Positions 1 through 11,105 of a stretch of 64,000 bases of DNA are shown here, piece by piece (positions within the stretch are counted from its first letter, which is position 1; every line of letters starts with the position of its first letter). Source of the stretch: Punica granatum (Eukaryota > Streptophyta > Magnoliopsida > Myrtales > Lythraceae); the NCBI RefSeq assembly GCF_007655135.1, contig NC_045131.1, positions 30,922,001 to 30,986,000 on the forward strand, written 5' to 3'. The translations under genes were made by a program, and so were the position numbers. Below the pieces are notes generated by a model. The model saw only the letters and a list, made by a program, of their open reading frames with translations, had not been told where the DNA came from and ran no database searches.

Positions 1-2
1 CC

Positions 3-773
3 AATGGACCACATCTCAGGCTTCTCAAGCAATCCATGGCCTTAATAGTCTTCTCTCTAAGGCCCATCGATCGGCTTGCAATCGTTACATACTCATCAGC
101 TGCTGCCCGTATCTTTCCGCTCAAGCGAATGACTTCATATGGGAAGCGAGCAGCCTTACAAGTGATCGACCGCCTCTTCTACACGGGACAGGCAGACCCC
201 ACCGAAGGGTTCAAGAAGGGAATCAAGATCCTCGAGGACCGGGCCCACAAGAACCCTCACTCGTGCATACTGCACCTCTCCGATAGTCCCACAAGGTCTT
301 ATCATTCTATGAACACCGAGACTCCAATCCCAGTCCACCAGTTCCATGTTGGTTTTGGCTTCGGGGCGTCGAACGGGTTCGTAATGCACGAGTTCGAGAA
401 GTTCCTGGCTCGAGTCCTGGGAGGAGTTATCAGAGAAGTGCAGCTGAGGATCGGCGAAGAAGGCTCAGTCATCAGGCTTGGGGAACTGAGGGGCGGGGAA
501 GAGAGGAGAATCGTACTGGACTTGCGCGAGGATGAACATGTTTGCATCGCGTATAGCTACGCAGAAGGCGGGACCGGGGAATGTATGAGGACAGGGGAAG
601 CAGTGGTGAGTGTTGGGGACAAGAGGGAGAGAAGGGAGAGTAGGACCGAAGGTGGAGTGGGGAGAGATGTGAGCATTATTGGTGGGAGGAGCAGTTGTGT
701 TGAGAGCTGGGACTACCATGACCCTTTCATGGCTAGAAGATGGGCTAAGCATTTGCATGGCTATAGGCTCTAA
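3..773 (+). CDS. WAV3/EDA40-type VWA-domain RING E3 ligase, C-terminal part (5' end outside window)
   Basis: The reading frame is open from the left edge, so the gene starts upstream; the first ATG at 36 is internal. The protein begins inside a von Willebrand A domain (DRLAIVTYSS, then GKRAALQVIDRLFYTGQADP and HKNPHSCILHLSD) and ends WAKHLHGYRL with TAA at 771-773. This pattern and tail match the plant WAV3/WAVH/EDA40 family, in which an N-terminal RING finger precedes the VWA domain. Family members are E3 ubiquitin ligases acting in root gravitropism and auxin-related growth. The RING finger would lie upstream and cannot be checked here. The C-terminal half is acidic and Gly/Arg-rich (around GELRGGEERRIVLDLREDEH) and no frameshift is seen. 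The gene converges on the SRD2-like gene. The family call is strong; the exact paralogue is not resolved. Confidence 0.85.
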   Translation, partial: NGPHLRLLKQSMALIVFSLRPIDRLAIVTYSSAAARIFPLKRMTSYGKRAALQVIDRLFYTGQADPTEGFKKGIKILEDRAHKNPHSCILHLSDSPTRSYHSMNTETPIPVHQFHVGFGFGASNGFVMHEFEKFLARVLGGVIREVQLRIGEEGSVIRLGELRGGEERRIVLDLREDEHVCIAYSYAEGGTGECMRTGEAVVSVGDKRERRESRTEGGVGRDVSIIGGRSSCVESWDYHDPFMARRWAKHLHGYRL

Positions 774-1035
774 ATCATCGCATCTCATCAATTGTTAAAG
801 AAGAAATGCCATTTCAAGGTTCAATTACATAATACATGAATTTGAGTTTAAAACTCAGAATTGGGTTTTCACTCCTCCACATTGTCTGGCTTCATGCTAA
901 ATTTAATCACCATTAGATGGCTCAGAGTATGAGCTATATAACAGAATTATATTAAATTGAAGGACAAAAAATTTGACATGTACAAAAGAATCGGCCGGCC
1001 TGTCAGCTCGACCTTAATACAATGTTTCAAAATTG
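774..1035. other. Tail-to-tail intergenic spacer
   Basis: About 260 bases between the stop codons of two convergent genes. It is AT-rich, presumably holds both 3' UTRs, and has no coding signal. Confidence 0.6.
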
Positions 1036-4000
1036 TTAATCAGGATGATAGTCGAATACAGAGAAGTCACTGTACATCAGAGACCTGTCCTTGGAGTAAT
1101 GGAGCAGGAAATAGCAGTTCTCACAGAAATAGCAAGGGTTCTCCTGGGCCCACTTATCGTCAAGAGTCACCCTGGTCGCTCTGTATATCCTACATACAGA
1201 ACATTTCAATGCTCGAGTCTTATGTTGAAACGTGGTGATGGGATAAGCTGCTCTGTTCTGCACATCGTCGGGATGAATTAGCCTCATGTCCCTAATCACG
1301 ATAGTGTGCTTGCAGTCTCCCTGCAAAACATTGACCGATATACGCTGCAGTGAGTCAGGGATAAGGGTCTACAGGGTACAAATCTATTCAGCAAGAAAGA
1401 AATGGAGTGCCTTACCTGGTGACAGTACAGGTATCCCGCTCCCAGTTGGAATTTTAGGTCACAGAAGCGAGCTTTTTGCATTTCCACAGCTTTAAATTGA
1501 GGCAACTGCAGGTTCGATACTTCGCCTATGACTGCTTTCTGCTTCTGCTGTAACTCACCGCTAACAATGCAGTCCCATTTCTGAAGAGCTTCTTCCTTAG
1601 AAGTCCTGAGCCACTCGAGTATGGGCTCACTATAGTCTACAGCTGAAGGGTCTCTAAGATCATTGCAGAAGATATCCTATCATAGAATGACAATCTTCAG
1701 ATACAGAGACATCTATTTTTCCCTAATAAAGAGATAATCAAGAAACTTTCTTTTCATCAACAAAAAGTTTCATTTGTGAGATATTCTTACTTCTATGAGA
1801 AAATATCCAGAAGGATCATACGAGCAAGCTTTTTCCATTACATGGTCCGTGATGCAGTATATCTTGTCTCTCAGTTCAGTCAACAACTGACGCCCTAGGA
1901 CCAAGAACTCTTGTGTCTGCAGGAAGTTCCACAAAAGAACATGTCTATTAACAAGAAAATTCTTCAGCAAGATCTTAAGCTTATCATATTGCAAACTAAG
2001 ATCAATAGATTGGCAACAGAAAAAGAATTCCTACCTTATTGAATTTTCGGTTGTTATGGTAAACTTCAACTGAAAGAACGACTTCTGGATACTGCAGAGG
2101 TACATGATCTTGAATACTAGAGGGTTTCAACTGCCATGAATTGGGAGAAGATAAAGATACATAAGAAGGTGGTCCAACTTGAACAATATGGAGCAGATCA
2201 GATTTAACTCGACTTTCCTGATATATAAAAGCCTATCAAGGGAAAAAGTTTATAAACAAACTTGGCCCCGGTCTGGATAATCTCTTTGAGAATCACTTTC
2301 ATTACCATCTGTACTCGTTTCTTAGCTACAGCATTGAAATGCTCTTACTCGTTCTATTATAGATGGTAATCCCATTGCCACTTTAAAGTAGCCCTTCAAC
2401 TAAAGTGACAGCCTAACCATGACTGCTGCAGTAACTTGATGGGAAACTACAAGAAATTCTCCATGCAGATGGATATGACAGACAGCAAATATATTATTAT
2501 ATTCTGCAGTTCAACTTTCCAGAGTCGAGTTCCTCAACTTCTCCATTGAAAACATAAATCGTGCATATGCATATATGAGATGAAAAACCAAACCTTAACT
2601 TTGGAACCAGTTGATCTCATGACTTCCAACTTTTTAGCTCTCTCTGCAGATGGCATAGCACCTCCACTTATCTTTTGAATGGCACTGAACAAAAAAATGA
2701 AGAAAATCTGAGTCCATGCTCGTCATTTGTGCCACTAAACAATGTGCTCTGTTTGTCAGATACAAACTTGAAAGAATGCAGCCCAATTGCTCCTGCTTTG
2801 TCTTCGTCCTGCTTCTTTTTAATCTGAACAACTTCCTCAACTTTTGTTATATAACTGACCTGAGCATTTGCCAAATGCATCACTACGTCAGAAAAGTCTA
2901 TAAATTGAGATTCTTATACACCAGTAAACTTCTGACCAGAAAACAAGGGGGGAAAAAAAGAAAGAGAGATAATTACAAAAAGGTATCATTGAATGCCGAT
3001 TATGGAGATCAAGAAGTACCATATATTGACAGATTCACATTTTAAAATTTTTTGCACTGACATACTCAGTAAAAGAAATTAGCTAGATATTAGACAAGAT
3101 GCCTATACTGCAGGATACTCCATTAGAATATTCCTATATTCTAATCCATCGCATCTTGTGACTTGACCAACCTATTCCTATTCATCTCGCCTTTCTGAAA
3201 GACACAATCCATTAGAATATTCCTATATCCTAATCCATCGCATCTTGTGACCTGACCAACCTATTCCTACTCATCTCGCCTTTCTGAAAGACACAAACTG
3301 GCAAAGACAGACAAAGGGAATGAGGCAAACAAATTCAAAGCAAGCAAGTTACATACTACAAGAGCTTGAGTATTATTGGTCTTTCGCCTTCTCTTCTTCG
3401 CTTTATCCCCCACGGCAGTATTTAAAGTAGTTTCTGATGCGGATTCATTGTAGCACTGGGGTGTAGTTGAAGTATCTTCCTTGCTTGTCGGAATCTCTAT
3501 AAGAGAATATTCTCCATTCGATATGCCTTTCCCCTGCTCCCCTCTGAACACAATGCAGAGGCCAAATAATTCTAGAGCCTTAAAAAAAGCAGAGTGATAG
3601 CGTCTCTGCGTCTTTCCAGCAACACTTGTCGTACTAGTATTACTCTATAAGGAAACGACATAATAGCAACAACTAGTGAGCGACCACTACCAAATAAGAT
3701 GCTACTCACCCTGCATTGGACTCATTTTCTGGTGGTCGTGTAGAAGAATCATCAGCTCCTCCATCCTAAGAGAAGCCAGATGAAAAATTACGACATGACC
3801 AATACCGTGCATGGGATAAAAGATCAAAATGGAAGCAAAGATAGACGCAGACTAGCAGAAATAGACAAAGGGAATGAGGCAAACAAGTTCAAACCCAGCA
3901 AGTAACATACTGCCTGAGCTTTACTCTTCTTGGTCCTTCTCCTTCTCTTCTTTGATTTACCTCCTGTGGCGGTATTCGAAGTTGCCTTTGTTGTAGGTTC

Positions 4001-4702
4001 ATTAGTGCACTCAGCAGCAGCCGCATTTGCAGCATCTTCCATGCTCGCTGAATTCTCTATAAGAGAGAGTTCTTCTTCATCCTGAGAGAAGCCACAATTA
4101 AAATTGCTAAATAACAAATACCAGTACATCAGATATATGATATCGAGAGAGAAGCAAAGCAGCATACATTAAATGCTTTCTTCATAGCCGTATCCACCAA
4201 CTCCACCTCACTGAAAACTTTAAGCTCATCAACTCTGCACAATCGCAAAATTTTCAGCAAAAACTTATCAGGTTCATTCGATTGTAACTTTCTTTCTTTA
4301 TGCTCTGGAAACGGAAAAATTCAAAGCAGCAGCAGCAGCAGCAGCAGGTTAAGAAGCTTACGAGATATCTTCGTCGCAGGAATTCACTGACCCAGAAGAT
4401 ATTTCAGCCTCCAAATCCTTTAAAAAAAAAAAAAAACAGAGAGAGAGAGAGAAGACATAAACAGCAGTGACACAAGCCAAAACTTGAACGGATAGATATT
4501 CGCAATAGGACAGACAGGGATTGAGAGAGGAATAAAAACCTACTACCTGAAGAAGATGAAGAAGAGAAGACTCGAAATAGGGGACCCTGGTGAGGGGACC
4601 GACAAGATTGGGGACGAAGATAGGCCCACCGCGAGGAATCGAAGAGCAGAAAAGGGTGGACTCTTCCTGAGCTTCAGGCGGTGATGATGACTCCATGGGC
4701 AT
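1036..4702 (-). CDS. SRD2: snRNA-activating protein complex subunit SNAPC3/SRD2-like, multi-exon
   Basis: Orthologue of SNAPC3 (Arabidopsis SRD2), the SNAPc subunit that binds the upstream element of snRNA promoters. Start ATG is at 4702-4700. Exons supported by splice sites and phase: 4702-4547, 4417-4362, 4234-4168, 4081-3911, 3765-3710, 3543-3357, then an exon ending at 2768 whose 5' edge (about 2900) is uncertain, then 2684-2594, 2217-2035, 1916-1791, 1676-1416 and 1320-1036. The C-terminal half is strongly conserved: [71 protein letters not shown], then the Cys-rich zinc-binding end with CSVC and CYFCENC and terminal FSVFDYHPD. The N-terminus carries [17 protein letters not shown]. Two middle exons encode basic nuclear-localisation-like tracts and look like duplicates of one another. 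The splice between the 3357 and 2900 exons was not solved in frame, so a small exon may be missing there. Confidence 0.9.
3119..3296. repeat. 89-bp tandem direct repeat, two copies, in an SRD2 intron
   Basis: Bases 3119-3207 and 3208-3296 are near-identical 89-bp units starting TCCATTAGAATATTCC and ending GAAAGACACAA, with only a few substitutions. They abut head to tail inside an intron close to the duplicated exon, which suggests a recent slippage or unequal-exchange event. Confidence 0.92.
3300..4085 (-). repeat. Duplicated exon plus flanking intron inside SRD2
   Basis: Segment 3301-3545 resembles segment 3852-4083. The shared intron flank (ACAAAGGGAATGAGGCAAAC) sits next to similar splice donors. 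The exons share the order SLIE, then SNTA or LNTA, then a basic run KKRRRRTKK or KKRRRKT before the donor. A 19-codon exon (3765-3710) lies between them. Both copies keep their reading frame and usable splice sites, so the protein carries two acidic-to-basic modules. Confidence 0.75.
4326..4348. repeat. (GCA)n microsatellite in SRD2 intron
   Basis: About seven and a half GCA units (CTG on the coding strand) lie just inside the intron downstream of exon 2, 14 bases from its donor site. Confidence 0.9.
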
Positions 4703-5104
4703 GAACTGATCCGTTGATTTGATGGCACTGCTTCTTCTTCTTCTTCAAATACAGTGGCACGTAAAATCAATCATATGTTGAAGCACATACCGCCATTGAA
4801 TCCATGAACGAAGCAAGGGTTCAGGTCGGCTCATCGAATTCTCTGCCGCCTCCACACTCTTCCTCTCTCTCCTCTCAATTGAATTGAAAAATCTCAAATC
4901 CGAAACGCTCCTCAGTCCCACCCGTGTCAACAGACAACACTAAGGTGTCCCTCTCTTCCTCGTCTCGTTGGTGAGTCACCGAGCTCCTGCTGCTGCTGCA
5001 ACCTGCAAGGTTTTTTTTCTTCTTTTCCAAAAAAGCACGAAAACCCTTTGAGCTTGTGACAAATTTGACCTGTATTTTTTCTTTTAAGGAATAAATAAGA
5101 TCTT

Positions 5105-5668
5105 ATGATTTACTTGACGAAACATAATAAACTTTACCGTTAATTTTTTTATATCACTTTTGATACTTAAATTTTTCTTTTTATTATTATTATCTCAAAC
5201 TTTTAATTTCTTTCAATTTAGTCCTAAAATTCCGAAAATAAAGGAGAAGTGGCAGGGGTCGTTGGTTGGCGACCCTGACCCCCACTACCGAGATTACATG
5301 CACCCACAGAGAATTCCGGCGACCATGAAGGTGGAATCGAGACCATAGATTGGCGACAACTGCCCCGAATCGATCGAGATCTCGAACTCGAGATCACGAT
5401 TGATTCGGAGGCTAAGGCCACCAATTGACGACTCCAACCTCACCCTAAAGGTTTCCGGCATCCCCTCTGTGGGTGCGGCAACTTCGGTGATGGAGTCGGG
5501 ATCGCCGACCGTCGGTCCAAGCCCCTTCCCCCTTTTATCCGAATTTTAGGATCAAATTGCAAAAAAAAAAATTAGGAATAATAATGAAAAAAGAAAAGTT
5601 CAAGGACCAAGAGTGATGAAAAAATTAGAACTGAAGTCCATCATGTCTCACGAAGTGAATCACAGTGT
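5105..5668. mobile_element. Foldback/long-TIR element, about 560 bp
   Basis: The two halves are long imperfect inverted repeats. The outer arm GATTTACTTGACGAAACAT near 5109 pairs with ATGTCTCACGAAGTGAATC near 5644. The inner arms pair CCTAAAATTCCG near 5222 with CGAATTTTAGG near 5540, and CACCCACAG at 5301 with CTGTGGGTG near 5467. No transposase is encoded. The GC-rich core resembles a second element at 12.6-13.1 kb. No target-site duplication was resolved. Confidence 0.7.
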
Positions 5669-5949
5669 GTTACTTGTCTCTAGAAAAACCAGATAAGCAA
5701 TTTGTTTCAATTTCACATCATAAGGGAGATTTTTGTACTCCCTCTTTTTATTTTTGGGAGAGAGAGAAAAAAAAATGCCTATTGTCATTCACATACCCTT
5801 TCTTACCCGCCCATTGCCATTCATAGGACTTGGGCTTGGACTTATTAGTCTCAAGAATCCCATATTGGGCTCCGGCCCATAGTAAGCACAATGTAATGCC
5901 AATTTAACCCTCGCGGCTGTCGAATTTTCTACTGTAAAATGATAATATA

Positions 5950-6274
5950 GCGTTTTATAACGAAATTAAGTTTGATTTAGTATGATTTGATGAGATGAAA
6001 ATAAAAATAATTGAGAAAAAGCACGTGAGAGAATTTGAAGAAAAATATAAAAAAGTAATTATTTTGTTGTAGAATTGAGGAGAAAGTCTTGAAATTGAAG
6101 AAAAAATATTGAATTATTGAGAGAATTTAATATTAAAAAATTAATTTATATAATATATAATAAAAAATATTATAGAGAATTTGAAAAATAAGAAAAAGTA
6201 AGGATTATATTGTTGAATTGAAAAAAAAGTTAAGTTAAATTAAATTAAGTAAAATTAAATTTTGTTACCAAACA
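5950..6274. mobile_element. MITE-like AT-rich element with about 28-bp inverted ends
   Basis: The left end GCGTTTTATAACGAAATTAA pairs imperfectly with the reverse complement of the right end AAATTTTGTTACCAAACA. The interior is very AT-rich and non-coding. Size and structure fit a miniature inverted-repeat element; the family is not identified. Confidence 0.55.
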
Positions 6275-7511
6275 TAGAAAGCCTCATAAGATGAGTATGT
6301 GAAACTTACGGTGCCTGCACCTGTAAAAAGTAAATAGCTAATCGAAATTGAGCTGGCTCACTTTTTTTGTTTTAGTGGATCCATCCGACTTTGTTCACGC
6401 AATGTCCTAGTATATGAACTCATACTCGGCCCACTATTTGCAGTTTTGTATGTATGGTGGTACAATCCAAGCCTTCGAGAGCCGGTCGAATATCCGGGAA
6501 ATAAGTTGAACAAGAGGAAGTACGTCTAAATGGCACGATGTTTTTAATTTTCTCCAACCCCGAGCATCACATCATCTTCCAATATGTATATAACAAGAAC
6601 AAATCCAAAGACATCTCTACTAATCTCTAGTAATAGTATGGTAATCATTAATTAATGACAAAATAAGAAAGAACAAGGGAGAGATGGGAAAAGTGCATGT
6701 CAATATATATTACATAATACATTAGTGCGTGTATGTGTGTGTACGTATGTAACAAAGAGGAAGTCCAATCCAAAGACATCTCCATCAGACAGTCGAGGCA
6801 ATGGAGTAGAAAAGAGACGAAATTGCCGGAATCGTTTGTATATTAGACGGAATATTATTGGAGAAGATTCCTATGCTTAAAGCCGGTCCATCTATCTTAT
6901 CATCTCCATACTATGAATCAATTAACCAATATCTATATATAATTAAAAACGAATACACGTTTACTTATTATAATTCACAAATACGCATAACGTAAATCGA
7001 ATTGTTCGATGGATTCAATATAATCAGTGCAATTCATTTTGCTCTTCGATCATGATTTTAGGAAGTTGTCGTCGTGAGCATTGAACTTACTTATTTGAGA
7101 TGATAATTAAAGTTGAAAAGCAATATAGTATCCGAAAATTAAACACATATACAACAATTTTGAGTCCTCGTTTATAATCATATAAAATCTTTTTTCTTTT
7201 TTCTTTTTCCCTGAAGGAAAAACACAGGCATGCAATCATATGATGTTGGGCTTAGGAATCATCAAAACAACACCACATTTTGGTTCACAATTCGGCTCTT
7301 CACATTCTATTTTGGTTATGAGGTTGTGCCAAACCATACATTGGTAATTATTTTACTACTGAATTTTCTTTCGGGAGGAAAATACAAAATGTATTGTTTT
7401 GTCTTATTCCTCAGAACAAGGATGGTTTTGTTTGTCATCAAGGAAGGGAATGGAGGACGACTGGCGTGAAGGGGCCGAGGGAAGGGGAAAAGAAGGAAAA
7501 CAGGAAAACTT
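6275..7511. other. Intergenic, no gene recognised
   Basis: AT-rich sequence upstream of the MYB-CC leader. There are short TG/TA runs near 6725-6745 but no conserved coding signal on either strand. It probably contains the distal promoter of the MYB-CC gene. Confidence 0.5.
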
Positions 7512-7686
7512 CGGCCCGTTTATTTTCCCGAAATTTGATTTTAACTTTAACTTTAACTTTAACTCAACACACTACACAACAAAAACACACGTTTCCCAAG
7601 TCAAATTTATAACTATATCTCATTTGTCTTTTTCTATAATCAAAATTAAAATCAAAATAACTTTAACTCTGAATCCAAACGGCCCG
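7512..7686. mobile_element. MITE-like element with GGCCCGTTT ends
   Basis: Begins CGGCCCGTTT and ends AAACGGCCCG. The interior has CTTTAA tandem runs, then ACAACAAAAACACACGTTTC, then AATCAAAATTAAAATC. The same interior recurs at 19.66-19.89 kb, which shows it is dispersed. Non-coding. Confidence 0.65.
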
Positions 7687-7689
7687 GAA

Positions 7690-7787
7690 AATTTTCAGTA
7701 GAAAAAGAGAAAAAAAAAATGGAAAAGAAAACAAAAATTGGGAGCAGTAGTTTTGCAGTGGAAAGGAATCTGGAAACTCGATTTTCC

Positions 7788-7827
<40 letters not shown>

Positions 7828-9205
7828 TCTGCTCTGCTGTGCCCGTCATCGGCTTCCAACCCCCCTGGCCTGAACAAAGCTCCAAACTTTCGATCCAATT
7901 CAGCTTCACTTCGTCGTCTATTACTGGTTCCCAGCTCCGATTTTCCTGGAATTCCAGATCTGCTGTCCGGGTATGACCTCAATCTCCCTCTCCTTCTCCC
8001 CCTCCCTGCCCCCCTCTCTCTCTCCCCTCATCTCTCCCTCTCTCTCCCCACTATGCCCTTCATCGTTTGACGCACTGTGAAATGCATGGAAATGTGCGAG
8101 ATTCTGCTGATCGTTCTCCGAGCTCGGTCCCCTGAAATGGGTTCTGAAGTTAATTTAGTTGTCTTGCCTATTTTCGAGCTTCGGCCTTCCACGCTTCTAC
8201 CTTTGTATCGTCGCAGCAAAGCGAGAACTTTGTTTCTTTCACGACGGGCTTCTTGTTTCCTTTTATCTTCATATATACGTACATATATTTTCTTTTTCTT
8301 TTTCTTTTCTTTTTCCCCGGGGCTGAAGCTTAAAGTTCGTTCCTTTCATAGTGTTAGCTGGATTTCGCAGATAGCCGCAGTTTAATTGTTTGTTTTATAT
8401 AATTGGGTGCTGTTATTTTCAGCTCATATTTACTCAGAATTCATCATTTTAGTTTCTTAAGTTGGAGGAGAATGCACCTTTCGAATATATAGCTGAAGTA
8501 GACTTTTGATTTTGATGTTGAATTCTTTCCCTTGTTGGACAAAGTTTACATGTATGAGATTTGGCTTGCTGGCTTCATTAGTGCGGGCCGAATGAAATCG
8601 TGGCTAATTAGCAGAGCAGCGTTTATCCTGGGAAGGAAGTTCTTGTTAAAGTTGCAGACAAGATCAGTTATTAGATTTCTTTTATTTGTGAGTTATCAAG
8701 TTCTGGATTCATGCGCTCCCCCCTGCACAGCCCAACCTATATATGGTTGTGCATTCAGTATTACTTACTGTATCTCACGTTCAAAAGTTTCCAAATTCGG
8801 TACTGCTTTCGCTCATCTCTTTTATTTCTCATTCACCTTTGTAGAGCAGCCTTTGCGGGTGCGCTGGGCTTTGGAATAATGAAGCAATTTACTAAGTTTG
8901 CAATTTTGAGGCACAATTATTAAGTACTTTATTGATGAAGCTACTGCCATCTTGTGCTTCTGGAAACTTGATGTTCGATTATTATGCTACTGGAATAATG
9001 TCAACTGAAACCTGTCATTTACAAAATTACCCCCCCATTGAACAGACTGCTTTAGAAAAACTCTGTTAGACACCAATAACTCAAGTAGCTAAGTTGGAAA
9101 AAAACATGGGGTGGAGTCGATGCTTGAGCTTCACATGCTTTATGTCTTATTCCCTCGATGTTGATAGCTTGTCTGTTTTTGTTAATTGATGTAGATAAAT
9201 GACAA
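7690..9205 (+). promoter_or_regulatory. Leader exon, (CT)n tract and 5' UTR intron of the MYB-CC gene
   Basis: A pyrimidine-rich leader with a (TC)n tract at 7791-7825 ends at a donor (GTCCGG then GTATGA at 7971). A long intron runs to an acceptor at 9191-9194 (GATGTAG), 11 bases before the start codon. CT-rich leaders with a long first intron are common in plant transcription-factor genes. The transcription start is inferred. Confidence 0.55.
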
Positions 9206-11105
9206 ATGTATCAACCAAAAAGTGGTCCTAGTTCGAGCTTAGTTCGCAGCAACTCATTGGTTCATGGTCAGCATTTGGAGGGTGGTCCCAGCACTATGGA
9301 ACCTGTCAACGGAGGGAACAACGCCAATAACAATTCTAACCTAGCCTCGAAGCAGCGCCTGCGCTGGACCCACGAGCTCCATGAACGCTTTGTTGATGCA
9401 GTGGCACAGCTCGGTGGACCAGACAGTGAGTAACCCTCTTCATTGTTTGATCTTTTTGTAATTACATTTTTATGTTTCTACCTCTTCAGTGAGTTCTCCA
9501 ATGTATTTGGTTAATTTGGACCAATGAAATTGTCTTTGGGTAATACAAGATTATATTATTATGTGGGAGGATTTATGAACAGCGTCTTTGTGGAGCGTCT
9601 GCATGAGCCACCTGGAGATTTATCGTGCTGTTCTTGTTTCATTTTTCCTCAGGGGCTACACCTAAAGGTGTACTCAGAGTTATGGGTGTTCAAGGGTTGA
9701 CGATATACCATGTTAAAAGTCATTTACAGGTATAATCTTGTTTTTGTTCTACTCAGTGCATTTTGTTCTTTGTTGGTTATATTAACTTTGATCTTGTAAC
9801 TCCTGCAGAAATATCGACTTGCAAAATATCTTCCTGACTCGTCATCTGATGGTAGGTTCTTTTCCACTCTTCATATATATGATAGGATTTGTTATAATCT
9901 GGTAATGTTAATTTCTTAATGCTAAGGGTAATGTGGATATATGTATTTCATCGTCAAATTCGGGTATTCTGAATCTCTGATGCTCGTTTCCTTTTAATGG
10001 AAAGGAAAAAAAGCTGACAAGAAAGAATCAGCAGATCTGCTCTCCAACATGGATGGTTCCTCGTAAGTGCAATCAATCTTTTCTTCCTTGTTGGTTAGAA
10101 TATGGAGCTTTCATTTAAATGGAAGATTTTCTCTTACTTGTCTAGATTTTGGTATGACCCAACGTCTCATATAAAAATCTGATGTAAATGCTCGTGAAAA
10201 TGACGGTTGGAAGATCTTGGAAGAATAGTGTACCACAGACATTATCGTCTATAGAATTTGTGCTAAATCAATCTATCTAGAGAATGTTGGTTAGAAAATA
10301 ATGTTAATGAGTATATGCACGTGCTTTTCTTTCTTTTGGCAGAGGGATGCAGATTACAGAAGCACTCAAGTTGCAGATGGAGGTCCAAAAGCGGCTTCAC
10401 GAACAATTGGAGGCATGCTCCCTTTCTCTTTTAAGTTAATTCTACTCGTCCTCATTCAGCATTTAGTAATTGATAACTATTGAGAATTCACATAGTGCTC
10501 ATGCCCAATTGAAAAATCGATATTCATTTAGGTGGAAGATATTGAGACCTGCTTTAGTTACTGTGTTAAGTAGAACATAACGACAAAACCGAAGGTCAGA
10601 AGCTTATACTAATTACTTATTTCCTTAAAAAAAGGTCCAGAGACAGCTGCAGTTGAGAATAGAAGCCCAGGGAAAGTACTTGAAGAAGATTATCGAAGAG
10701 CAACAAAGAATCAGTGGAGTCCTTGTAGATGCACCTGGGTCAGGTCTCTTGGAACCTGAATCGGGGGATAAGGACCAAGAATCAGAAAACAAAACTGATC
10801 CCGCGACCCCAGTTCCCACGTCTGAATCCCTTGATAAGGCCTCGAAGGAGCGGGCCCTGGCAAAGAGCCTCTCAATGGACGAGTCCTTCTCTTCTCATCA
10901 AGAACCACTCACCCCAGATTCAGGTTGTCCTCTTGGTTCCCCGGCCGAGAGCCCTCATGGTGAGATGTCAAAGAAGAAGCAGAGGGTGGGTGAAAATGCT
11001 TCTTCCAGTGCTAAATCAGATATTGTTCTGCCTCACCAAATTCTGGAATCAAGCTTGAGCTCCTCCTATCAACAACCGGCTTTGAATTTTCTCACCCAGG
11101 AATAA
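9206..11105 (+). CDS. MYB-CC (GARP) transcription factor, PHR1/PHL7-like
   Basis: Six exons give one frame of 312 codons: 9206-9425, 9653-9729, 9809-9851, 10005-10062, 10343-10412, 10635-11105. The GARP/MYB domain spans about residues 46-106 ([16 protein letters not shown], then [20 protein letters not shown] and SHLQKYR). The MYB-CC coiled-coil dimerisation region follows ([37 protein letters not shown]). Family members bind P1BS-type GNATATNC sites, often in phosphate-starvation or developmental responses. The closest group is PHL7 (At2g01060-like). The fifth intron begins GC rather than GT (10413). The C-terminal region is Ser/Pro/Glu-rich and low in conservation. A decayed copy of the last exon lies at 22.1-22.7 kb. 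Confidence 0.93.

Noticed and set aside
7730..8385. Plus-strand open frames around the CT-rich leader
   Set aside because: Composed largely of LSLSLS from the microsatellite; this is leader and intron of the MYB-CC gene.
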